Shown: positions 43,921-49,586 of the stretch, in pieces
Layout of the letters: each line of letters starts with the position of its first letter
Numbering within the stretch: the first letter of the stretch is position 1
DNA from: Actinomycetota bacterium
GTDB lineage: Bacteria; Actinomycetota; Actinomycetes; JACCUZ01
Direction of reading: 5' to 3'
DNA: 49,586 nt
Assembly: GCA_030841035.1 (NCBI GenBank)
Contig: JAVEDI010000030.1
Coordinates: forward strand, 1-49,586
Notes under the pieces: generated by a model
Database searches by the model: none
Seen by the model: the letters and a program-made list of their open reading frames with translations, nothing else
Told to the model about the DNA's origin: nothing
Program-made: the position numbers and the translations under genes

Positions 43921-44937
43921 GACGTTGTTGACAGGTCGTTGCGGCGTGGCGAGTTGATCAAGCACGCTAACGCCCGACTGACCCTTCATGCCCGCAGGCT
44001 GCTCGTCGAGCGGGTCGCGGCCGGCTGGCCGCAGGCCCAGGTCGCCGAACAGCTGGGGGTCAGCCGGCAGACCGTGTCGCGCTGGTGGCGCCGCTACGTG
44101 GACTCGGGTGAGGCCGGGCTGGCCGACCGGTCCAGCCGACCGCACCGCCAGCCGGCGCGCACCCCGATCAAGGTCGAGCGGCGGGTGCTGGCCGCCCGCA
44201 GGCGGCTGCGGGTCGGGCCGGTGGCGCTGGCCGCCGCCACCGGGTGCGGGCCGCCACCATTGGACCGATCCTGCGCCGCCACCGGGTGCCGCTGCTGCGC
44301 GAGTTGGACCTGGTCACCGGTGCCCGGGTCCGGTCCCGGGCCACCGACCGGCGTTACCAGCACCCCCCGGCCCGGGGACCTGATCCACGTCGATGTCAAG
44401 AAGCTCGGCCGGATCCCGGCCGGCGGCGGCTGGCGGGCACACGGGCGCAGCGGGGCGGTGCGCGGCCGCGGGCTGGGCTACGACTACGTCCACTGCGCGG
44501 TCGAGGACCGCACCCGGCTGGCCTACAGCCAGGTGCTGCCCGACGAACGCGACGCCACCTGCGCCGGGTTCCTGCACTGGGCGCTGGTCTGGTTCCGCGG
44601 CCACGGCGTGGTGGTGCGCCGGGTGCTCACCGACGACGCCCAGGTCTATCGCCGCGGCGGGACCTGGGCGGCGGTGTGCTCGGCCTGGCAGGTCAGGCGC
44701 CGGTTCATCAAGCCTGGCTGCCCGTGGACCAACGGGGAAGGTGGAACGCTTCCACCGCACCCTGCTCACCGGCTGGGCCTACCGGCGGCCGTACACCAGC
44801 ATCCCCGCCCGCACCCGCGCCCTGCCCCGCTACCTTGATCACTACAACAGCAAGCGCGGGCACACCGCTCACCAGGGCCGACCCCCGATCAGCGCCCTCG
44901 CCGCATGACCATCAACAACCTGTCCAGGCAGGACACC
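43907..44937 (+). mobile_element. IS481-family element, copy 2, with terminal inverted repeats and three frameshifts
   Basis: Left end GTGTCCTGCCTTAGGACG (from 43907) and right end, reverse-complemented, GTGTCCTGCCTGGACAGG (to 44936) share GTGTCCTGCCT and a nearby TTGTTGA: terminal inverted repeats. Inside (43939-44908) is an IS481 transposase: HTH AQVAEQLGVSRQTVSRWWRRY, DDE residues in DLIHVDVKKLG and VLTDDAQVY, and VERFHRTLL. Three single-base indels break it: a missing G near 44242, an extra C in the C6 run 44363-44368, and an extra G in the G4 run 44734-44737. It sits next to copy 1 and interrupts whatever preceded 44940. Confidence 0.85.
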
Positions 44938-44939
44938 TA

Positions 44940-45233
44940 GACGACGACACTGGCCGCGCCACCATCCGCGTCCTGACCGCCAGGGTCGAGTGGTTGCTCG
45001 ACCGATACGCGCTCGGCCCTCGCACCGTCCCGCCCTGCTGGTCAGCACATGGAGCCCTGGTCGAGGAGCTCACGGCTCTGCACGCCGCTTGGCTCGCGGC
45101 ACATTCAGGAGTCGCACCGGGCAATCCACCGCTGGACTGGCAAGCCATGTTCGCCCACTCACGGGACCGGCTCCAGAAGTGGGCCGCGCGTACCGGGTGC
45201 CGCGACGGAGAACACCGCGACGACCTGGGATAG
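44940..45233 (+). pseudogene. C-terminal gene fragment, DUF4913-like, cut by the IS element
   Basis: 97 codons remain, from DDDTGRATIRVL through WLLDRYALGPR, a Trp-rich helical section (CWSAHGALVEELTALHAAWLAAH) and DWQAMFAHSRDRLQKWAAR to the TAG at 45231. The pattern recalls DUF4913 proteins found on actinobacterial mobile elements (tentative). No start is present because the frame opens directly at the IS right end. The N-terminal part was not found in this window. Confidence 0.5.
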
Positions 45234-45263
45234 CGAACAACCCAGGGTCCCATTTTCCGGGCC

Positions 45264-45293
45264 TTGACTTCGGACGGCCTAGTGCAACACTGT
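45264..45293 (+). promoter_or_regulatory. Candidate promoter of the Mau-like operon
   Basis: TTGACT (45264-45269) is followed 18 bases later by CACTGT (45288-45293), a weak -10. The MauE-like ribosome site (GGGGGAGG) lies just downstream, allowing a leader of about 15-20 bases. Confidence 0.35.
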
Positions 45294-45318
45294 CAGCACC
45301 GGCTCGGGGGAGGCTCAG

Positions 45319-45849
45319 TTGGCGCTAATCGCTTTGCTACTCCAGATGGCTCTCGGTGTTCTCTTCTTGGTGGCGGGCGGGTCGAAGTTGTTCAGCCCAG
45401 ATCCGTTGACTCGGACGCTCCGTACAATCCTGCGCCTGAGTTGGACCAGCAGGATTATCGAACTCGTGGCGCGCGGGCTTGGGGTCGTCGAGATCGTTTG
45501 CGCCGTGTGCGTGAGCGCCATTCCTAAGTTAGGCGCGCCTACCGCGTTCGCCCTGGGGGCCGGCATCGCCGTGTTCAGCCTCATCGCCGTGACCGGCGAC
45601 CATTCGATTTCATGCGGCTGCTTTGGCCGGAGCGGCGGACGTCCCCTCGGGGTACGGAATCTACTGGCCGGTGCGGGAATCATGGCAGGGGCAGGGCTGC
45701 TGGTGATTCTCGTGGCAGAAGGCGAGCTAACAGAGAATCGATGGCCGGAAACCATGGCACTTGTCGCTCTCGCCACCATTGTGTATGTCACCGCCAATGA
45801 CGCTTCAACAATTGCGCCTCTCCTTCGCCGACCCAGGAGTGCCGAATGA
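45319..45849 (+). CDS. MauE/DoxX-like membrane protein
   Basis: This 176-residue protein has four hydrophobic helices. A MauE-type signature ISCGCFGRSGG is seen, and LGVLFLVAGGSKLF in the first helix is typical of MauE/DoxX proteins. MauE is known to act with MauD in disulfide formation of the methylamine dehydrogenase small subunit. TTG 45319 follows GGGGGAGG. The stop overlaps the MauD-like gene by 4 bases. It opens a lower-GC operon whose third gene is a 14-cysteine exported protein. Confidence 0.85.
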   Translation: MALIALLLQMALGVLFLVAGGSKLFSPDPLTRTLRTILRLSWTSRIIELVARGLGVVEIVCAVCVSAIPKLGAPTAFALGAGIAVFSLIAVTGDHSISCGCFGRSGGRPLGVRNLLAGAGIMAGAGLLVILVAEGELTENRWPETMALVALATIVYVTANDASTIAPLLRRPRSAE

Positions 45850-46382
45850 GGCTACTCGATTACCTGATCGTCGCCTTTTTGGTTGTCGTCGCGGTATCGC
45901 TCGTCGGCCTCTTTGCGATGATGGGCGAACTTTCGGCAAGAGTGGGTGAGCGGCCCGCCGACGGAGACGATGACACGCTGGTCCCCATCGAGGGCATTCC
46001 ACACGGTGCTCGGCCAGCGTGGTGGCCAAGTCAACTTGCCGATCTCGAGCAGCTGGACGAGTCGGCAGCCCTGGTCTTGAGTTCGGTATGTGCCTCCTGT
46101 CGGAAAATTGCGCTGGAGCTCGCGAGAACGGAAATTGAGGCCGCCCTTCCACTTCGCCTCGTGATCGCCTGCGGAACTCCGGAGGCAGGTCTAGCATTTC
46201 TTGGGGAAACTGGCCTCCGGGAAGACGAGCGAACCTATATAGATGTAGCGGGAGACTGGGTCAGGAGGAGCTTCGGTGTCAGCGTGAGTCCCGCGCTTCT
46301 GCGGTTCAAGGACGGGGCCCTTTACAGGGCGGACACGCTGGGTTCAGTTAAGGCCCTACACAGCAGCCTAGTAGCGAGTTGA
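45846..46382 (+). CDS. MauD-like membrane-anchored thioredoxin-fold protein
   Basis: This 178-residue protein has an N-terminal membrane anchor (LLDYLIVAFLVVVAVSLVGLF, residues 3-23) and a thioredoxin-like domain outside. The redox site is SSVCASCRKIAL (Cys82, Cys85), and VSPALLRF supplies the cis-Pro loop. MauD has this layout and is thought to promote or isomerise disulfides. It overlaps the MauE-like gene (ATGA) and is followed by the Cys-rich protein gene. A disulfide role on that protein is a strong inference. Confidence 0.85.
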   Translation: MRLLDYLIVAFLVVVAVSLVGLFAMMGELSARVGERPADGDDDTLVPIEGIPHGARPAWWPSQLADLEQLDESAALVLSSVCASCRKIALELARTEIEAALPLRLVIACGTPEAGLAFLGETGLREDERTYIDVAGDWVRRSFGVSVSPALLRFKDGALYRADTLGSVKALHSSLVAS

Positions 46383-46393
46383 TCGGAGGAGGA

Positions 46394-46735
46394 GTGCCTG
46401 CTCGAAGCGATTTGATTCCGACGGTACCCGCTAAGGCGCGGCCCAGCCGTCGACGATTTCTCTCCCATTTCGGCACACTTGGTCTCGCCACGTCGGCGAC
46501 CATCTTCGCCACCCCTGGCCGAGCCAATGCAGACGCGTGCACTCCATGCTGCGACTTGGTCTTCTGTCCCCAGAACATTTCAATCACGACGTGCCAGAAC
46601 GCATGTCATAACTACATCTGGTCGTGCCGCGTGTGCGGCGGCGGCAGTTGCGTCACATGCTCGTGCTGCGAGAGGTACACGAAATGCCAGGGCGGTGTCA
46701 TCAATGGCTCCGCGGCTAACTGCCAGCCGACGTGA
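46394..46735 (+). CDS. TAT-exported cysteine-rich protein (14 Cys), probable substrate of the Mau-like machinery
   Basis: This 113-residue precursor has a twin-arginine signal, PSRRRFLSHFGTLGLATSAT, ending near ANA|DA at residue 46. The mature part of about 67 residues has 14 cysteines (CTPCCDLVFCPQ, TCQNACHN, SCRVCGGGSCVTCSCCERY, KCQ, NCQ), an even number that would allow seven disulfides. The CSCC cluster recalls the methylamine dehydrogenase small subunit MauA, but the protein is shorter, has one Trp, and lacks MauB nearby. GTG 46394 lies right after GGAGGAGGA. No known family is assigned. It may be a structural peptide, an enzyme subunit or a bacteriocin. Confidence 0.72.
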   Translation: MPARSDLIPTVPAKARPSRRRFLSHFGTLGLATSATIFATPGRANADACTPCCDLVFCPQNISITTCQNACHNYIWSCRVCGGGSCVTCSCCERYTKCQGGVINGSAANCQPT

Positions 46736-46753
46736 CGTCGAAGGAGGTGCCGA

Positions 46754-46816
46754 GTGACACTGTGGATTCTTCCGGTCGTCTTCCTGGGTGGAGTGCTTCA
46801 GCTCTTCAGCCCTTGA
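46754..46816 (+). CDS. 20-residue hydrophobic peptide with perfect ribosome site
   Basis: A very short frame begins GTG 46754, 4 bases after AAGGAGGT, a near-perfect Shine-Dalgarno sequence. It encodes 20 residues starting MTLWILPVVF and ending LFSP, which would form one membrane helix. The stop (46814-46816) is 9 bases before the next gene. It sits in the operon between the Cys-rich protein and the multi-pass protein. Being so short, it is supported by its ribosome site and position rather than by homology. Confidence 0.55.
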   Translation: MTLWILPVVFLGGVLQLFSP

Positions 46817-46825
46817 GGGCGATCT

Positions 46826-47422
46826 ATGATTGGCGTGACCAATCCTGGCGGCAGTGTGCGCCCGCGCAAAGAAGTTTACGCGGCAGTGGCCTCACTGGCG
46901 ATCGGCTATTCGATCAGTACTGCCTTCGTGGCTCTAGTGCTCACGACGGTGGCGGCCGTTGTGCCACATTACTTTAGTGATTCTTTGAGACTAGGTGCCG
47001 TGATCAGCGTGCTGATTCTCTTCGGGCTCGCCGACCTGACCGGCCGCACGCCGATGACTCAACGCCAAGTTCCTCAAGTGTTCGCCCGGACGCTAGGCGT
47101 CGCGCCCCGTAACTTGCTCTGGGGACTTGACTTGGGTCTGCTTATAACGACACAGAAGACCAGCTCCCTTATTTGGATCGGGATTACCACATCGCTGATC
47201 GTCGAACGGGGCCAGATTCTCACCGCGTTGGTCCCATTGGTCGCCGCGGTGGCGTTCCTAGGGGCATACACCGCAGCAGCCGTTTCAAAGCCAGAATGGA
47301 AGGCGACCCAGCGGTTGGCATCAGCGGGACTCAATGGGACGGCCCTGGAAACAATCCGAGTCGCGTCCGGAGCGTTCGCACTGGCTATTGCAGCTACTCT
47401 AGCGGTGTCTCGGCTTGGATAA
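46826..47422 (+). CDS. Multi-pass membrane protein, MauF-like position
   Basis: This 198-residue protein has about five hydrophobic helices (for example IGYSISTAFVALVLTTVAAVV, LGAVISVLILFGLADL, LLWGLDLGLLITT, LVPLVAAVAFLGAYTAAAV and the last at 180-196). No CxxC is seen. In mau clusters MauF is a membrane protein needed with MauE and MauD; this protein holds the equivalent place but sequence identity to MauF cannot be claimed. It may be the redox partner channel or an exporter. Confidence 0.65.
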   Translation: MIGVTNPGGSVRPRKEVYAAVASLAIGYSISTAFVALVLTTVAAVVPHYFSDSLRLGAVISVLILFGLADLTGRTPMTQRQVPQVFARTLGVAPRNLLWGLDLGLLITTQKTSSLIWIGITTSLIVERGQILTALVPLVAAVAFLGAYTAAAVSKPEWKATQRLASAGLNGTALETIRVASGAFALAIAATLAVSRLG

Positions 47423-47450
47423 TCAGTTGGCGAGCGTACAAGGCGGCCTT

Positions 47451-47798
47451 GTGGTGATCACTCGGTTTGAGTGCCCCAATAAGAGAACGGTTTTGGAAAT
47501 TCTCTGGCTCCATTTTCTGCTTAGGCGCCGGTGTCGCCGAGCCCTGCGTTCGCTGATTGACGTTAAAGCGCATGCCTCATGGCGACAACGTCTCGTTCTA
47601 AGCGTGTCCCTGTGGTCAGAGCCGACCGGCGTCCTAGGAATGGGCGCCATAAATGAGCATGTTCGTCTCTCACGATTTCCCAGCAAGCGGGGTATTGCAA
47701 CATCATGCGGAGTCTTCACCTTCAGTGACGATTGGCGGAACTTGATGTTTGGCGCGAATGCCGTGGCGCGGTCGCCACTTTCTGAAGAAGCACCTTAA
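47451..47798 (+). CDS. Hypothetical protein, possible ABM-like monooxygenase fold
   Basis: This 115-residue protein starts at GTG 47451 or earlier (TTG 47415 overlapping the previous stop). Segments LVLSVSLWSEPTGVLGMGAINEHVRL and TSCGVFTFSDDWRNLMFG recall ferredoxin-fold small monooxygenase-type proteins (tentative). AAGGCGG precedes it. There are no signal or membrane segments, so it acts in the cytoplasm. It could modify the Cys-rich protein or a cofactor. Confidence 0.5.
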   Translation: MVITRFECPNKRTVLEILWLHFLLRRRCRRALRSLIDVKAHASWRQRLVLSVSLWSEPTGVLGMGAINEHVRLSRFPSKRGIATSCGVFTFSDDWRNLMFGANAVARSPLSEEAP

Positions 47799-47827
47799 AC
47801 AGGAGCGACCTACTTGGAGGTTGTGAG

Positions 47828-48091
47828 ATGAGCATACCGACGGATCGCGGGTTTGTACGTATTGGGGTTCCGGATGAAACTGGTCGTTTCTCCGTGACTG
47901 TCTACACAAGTCTGCCAAACGCTGGCATAGTTAGACCATATGCAATTCACACAGGAATCCTGATGCTACACGTAGATCCTCGCGTCGAGTTCGCCGAGAA
48001 GGACGGCGTGAGGCTCTCCCTGACGCCGTTGGCGGTGTTGGAAGATGCCTCGGGGCTCTATCTGCAACCGGCCCAAGATGCCACTTTATAA
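47828..48091 (+). CDS. Small hypothetical protein in the Mau-like operon
   Basis: This 87-residue soluble protein is predicted to be beta-rich (RGFVRIGVPDETGRFSVTVYT). GGAGG precedes ATG 47828 by 8 bases, a good ribosome site. Its stop overlaps the possible start of the lipoprotein gene. No family is recognised. Confidence 0.55.
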   Translation: MSIPTDRGFVRIGVPDETGRFSVTVYTSLPNAGIVRPYAIHTGILMLHVDPRVEFAEKDGVRLSLTPLAVLEDASGLYLQPAQDATL

Positions 48092-48101
48092 CGCACGGCG
48101 A

Positions 48102-48647
48102 ATGTTCGGAAGGCGGCTGCGTCGGGTAGCTGGACTGTGCGCAGTCGCACTTATGACTTGTTTAGGCTGCGCTGCCTTCCACAGCGATTCCAGCGAGTCG
48201 GCGAAGCCATCGGCTTCTAGCGGAAAGGTACCGGGGAAGACGGCTGTCCGCGACGCTTGCGCGTCGGCGTCCGTCTCCACGGGGCCACTGCCAGAGCCTT
48301 ACGCGAGCAGGGTAGGGAATCCGAACGCCGGTTTCTGGCTCGGTGCCGAGGGCTTCGTGGCCCTCCTATTCTATGCGACAGATTCCCCCGTCATCGCGAC
48401 TGGCGGCAAGATGCCCGATGGACGAAACACGAAGGTTCTGTGGCTCACGCGTCAGCGACAAGACGCGCCGGTGACGTTGACCGGGGTGCTGACCGACGAC
48501 TCTGACGTCAAGATCTCCCAGGAACTGTCAGGCGCCTACGACTTTCCGAGCATCGTTGACCTTCCAGCCCCTGGTTGTTGGCGCCTGAGCCTTATAGGGC
48601 AAAAAGGCAGCCTGGGATCAATCAAAGTGCCGGCTGAGGTCATGTAA
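48102..48647 (+). CDS. Putative lipoprotein
   Basis: This 181-residue protein has a lipoprotein signal: FGRRLRRVAGLCAVALMTCLGCAAF, with the lipid-linked Cys in CLGC. The mature part has a Ser-rich linker, then DACASASVSTGPLPEPY and GCWRLSLIGQKGSLGSI; the Cys residues could pair. The start may be ATG 48102 or ATG 48078, which overlaps the upstream gene. It would be anchored outside the cell membrane. It is the last gene of the operon before a hairpin at 48680. Confidence 0.65.
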   Translation: MFGRRLRRVAGLCAVALMTCLGCAAFHSDSSESAKPSASSGKVPGKTAVRDACASASVSTGPLPEPYASRVGNPNAGFWLGAEGFVALLFYATDSPVIATGGKMPDGRNTKVLWLTRQRQDAPVTLTGVLTDDSDVKISQELSGAYDFPSIVDLPAPGCWRLSLIGQKGSLGSIKVPAEVM

Positions 48648-48679
48648 CGAGCCTCGCGCAAACACCCAGCCTTCGATCC

Positions 48680-48705
48680 GTCGGTCTTCGCCAGCCGAAG
48701 GCGAC
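48680..48705. terminator. Candidate terminator hairpin after the lipoprotein gene
   Basis: GTCGGTCTTCG (48680-48690) and CGAAGGCGAC (48696-48705) can pair with a small bulge around a 5-base loop. The location 33 bases after the last operon stop supports termination. Confidence 0.5.
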
Positions 48706-49223
48706 ACGCACACCTTGACCCCAGTGCAGGCAGGTCGGTCCCTCGTCGACGCGGCGGGGACAAGCTGAGCACTCCTGGTGAGGTCCTTGCAGAATGCCGT
48801 TGACGCGCATTCGCATGGGTTGCAGAAAGAACTATGCGAGTATTTATCCCATGACCTAACTCAATTCACCATCCAAACTTCGCAACGGTTGCCCAGGCAG
48901 TTGTTATATGTCCAAGACGCGGCTATTGGCCTACTGGTGCCTGATACTCGAAACACGATCATGTTCCTGCATGCCGGAATGGCTCGTGTGGGACCAGGGC
49001 GAGGTAGTCACCAGCGGCAGCGGAGGCGCACCGGTGCGGGAGCCGGGGACGGTGAGCCGGTTTGCGGACGACGCCTTGCAGGAGCGTGCCTTCCGTGACC
49101 CTGTCCCGTTCCCGGGCCACGACGGTCTTCCCACCGGTCTTGAGCCGGGCGTGAGTGACCGCGTCGGCGTGGTCGATGGCGTCGGGGCTGTCATTGCTCG
49201 TTCATGGATTCTGTCATGGAGGC
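48706..49223. other. Non-coding or unassigned region with base-composition change
   Basis: Up to about 48980 the sequence is AT-richer, like the operon before it; from there GC rises sharply. Open frames on both strands in the second part have no recognised family. Frames around 48985-49195 may be decayed coding sequence. The junction could mark the edge of an inserted island. Confidence 0.4.
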
Positions 49224-49586
49224 ATGGGGGACGTCCTCGATCACGGGCCTGCCCGTCCGGCGCGACGGCGCCGGTGGGTGCTGCTGGCCGGGGCCGTCGC
49301 CGTCTCCGTCGCAGCGGTGGCGCTCGCCGTCACCGGCCGGGACCCGGTGCCCTCGCTGCGCGGCGCAGCGCCGGAGGCGAAGCCGACGTCGACGCCGAAT
49401 TCGACATCGACCCAGCCGGAGGGGAGGAAGCGGGCCAGCCTGACGCCCGCCGACCTCCAGCCGTGGCCGTCCGCAGCTGGCGCCTGCGGGAACGACGCGT
49501 CGCTGCCCCTGCTGTCCGTTGATCAATTGCACGCCACCACCGGCCTCACGGCCCTGATCGGGGGGGGGGGGGGGGGGGGGGGTGGG
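49224..49586 (+). CDS. Membrane-anchored protein, 3' end missing at contig edge
   Basis: The frame from ATG 49224 stays open to the end. It has an arginine-rich start (ARPARRRRW), one membrane helix (VLLAGAVAVSVAAVALAVTG, residues ~18-37), a Thr/Ser/Pro-rich linker (KPTSTPNSTSTQPEG), and then SLTPADLQPWPSAAGACGND, suggesting an extracellular domain. The ribosome site GGAGG is close to the ATG. After LTALI the sequence is a G run, an artefact. Family unknown. Confidence 0.6.
   Translation, partial: MGDVLDHGPARPARRRRWVLLAGAVAVSVAAVALAVTGRDPVPSLRGAAPEAKPTSTPNSTSTQPEGRKRASLTPADLQPWPSAAGACGNDASLPLLSVDQLHATTGLTALIGGGGGGGGG
49560..49586. other. Poly-G tail, sequencing artefact
   Basis: 23 consecutive G (49560-49582) followed by TGGG. 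Runs like this at the end of draft contigs are typical of two-colour sequencing chemistry reading no signal as G. It is not biological sequence. Confidence 0.85.

Noticed and set aside
45319-46735. Methylamine dehydrogenase (mau) operon
   Set aside because: No MauB large subunit is present and the Cys-rich protein is too short and lacks the two Trp needed for the TTQ cofactor.
48931-49194. Minus-strand frame rich in Ser/Thr/Pro
   Set aside because: No ribosome site, family or membrane signal; likely a chance frame in GC-rich DNA.
1-49586. tRNA or rRNA genes, riboswitches, replication origins
   Set aside because: No cloverleaf, rRNA-like or recognised riboswitch sequence was noticed on either strand by eye; a covariance-model scan would be needed to exclude them.

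Overview
The window is about 70% GC with GTG starts, GTGA/ATGA overlaps, a mycothiol-type actinobacterial gene style and an Erm methyltransferase. It is best read as a draft contig from a high-GC actinomycete (Nocardioides/Pseudonocardia-like; genus not provable here). Both ends look like assembly edges. The first ~130 bases are an inverted piece of the urease gene, and the last 27 bases are a run of 23 G followed by TGGG.

Layout. 1-3329: end of a urease operon (ureC partial, ureF, ureG, ureD; no ureE). 3413-4033: a small membrane protein, a 42-bp tandem repeat and a strong hairpin. 4058-21346: an aromatic-carboxylate uptake and degradation region. It holds an MFS transporter, a three-gene ABC importer, a bicupin, an EutA-like ATPase, an EamA transporter, a Pht5-like decarboxylase, an ACMSD-like decarboxylase with a MarR regulator, a class III extradiol dioxygenase, a ring-fission-product hydrolase, a Rieske oxygenase, a zinc-ribbon protein, a Gfo/Idh/MocA dehydrogenase, a 7Fe ferredoxin and a thioredoxin-reductase-like ferredoxin reductase. 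21334-28731: an IclR regulator divergent from a complete lower meta-cleavage operon (hydratase, acylating acetaldehyde dehydrogenase, hydroxy-oxovalerate aldolase, oxalocrotonate decarboxylase, tautomerase, semialdehyde dehydrogenase, an unknown protein, a class II aldolase-fold protein). Read together, these genes suggest (inference): importer, Rieske dihydroxylation, dehydrogenation, decarboxylation to a protocatechuate-like diol, extradiol cleavage, loss of CO2, then muconic semialdehyde to pyruvate and acetyl-CoA. Three promoters in this region share a GATAGT direct-repeat motif, a likely MarR operator.

28774-38177: a double-GNAT protein, an Asp-box propeller coupled to a MoaD/ThiS-like protein, an acetamidase/formamidase, a secreted propeller, and a minus-strand operon made of a PAP2-glycosyltransferase fusion, a polysaccharide deacetylase and a DMT permease. 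A hairpin element starting CGTTCGATAGGCC occurs on both sides of that operon.

38498-45233: an accessory zone with an erm gene, IS481 and IS5 debris, a methyltransferase, and a coupled pair of a 2-oxoglutarate oxygenase-like protein and a HEPN-motif protein with a zinc ribbon. 45319-48647: a lower-GC operon of MauE-like, MauD-like, a TAT-exported protein with 14 cysteines, a 20-residue hydrophobic peptide, a multi-pass membrane protein and three poorly known proteins. This looks like a dedicated system for making and exporting a disulfide-rich protein and is the most likely novel system here. 49224-end: the start of an unidentified membrane-anchored protein.
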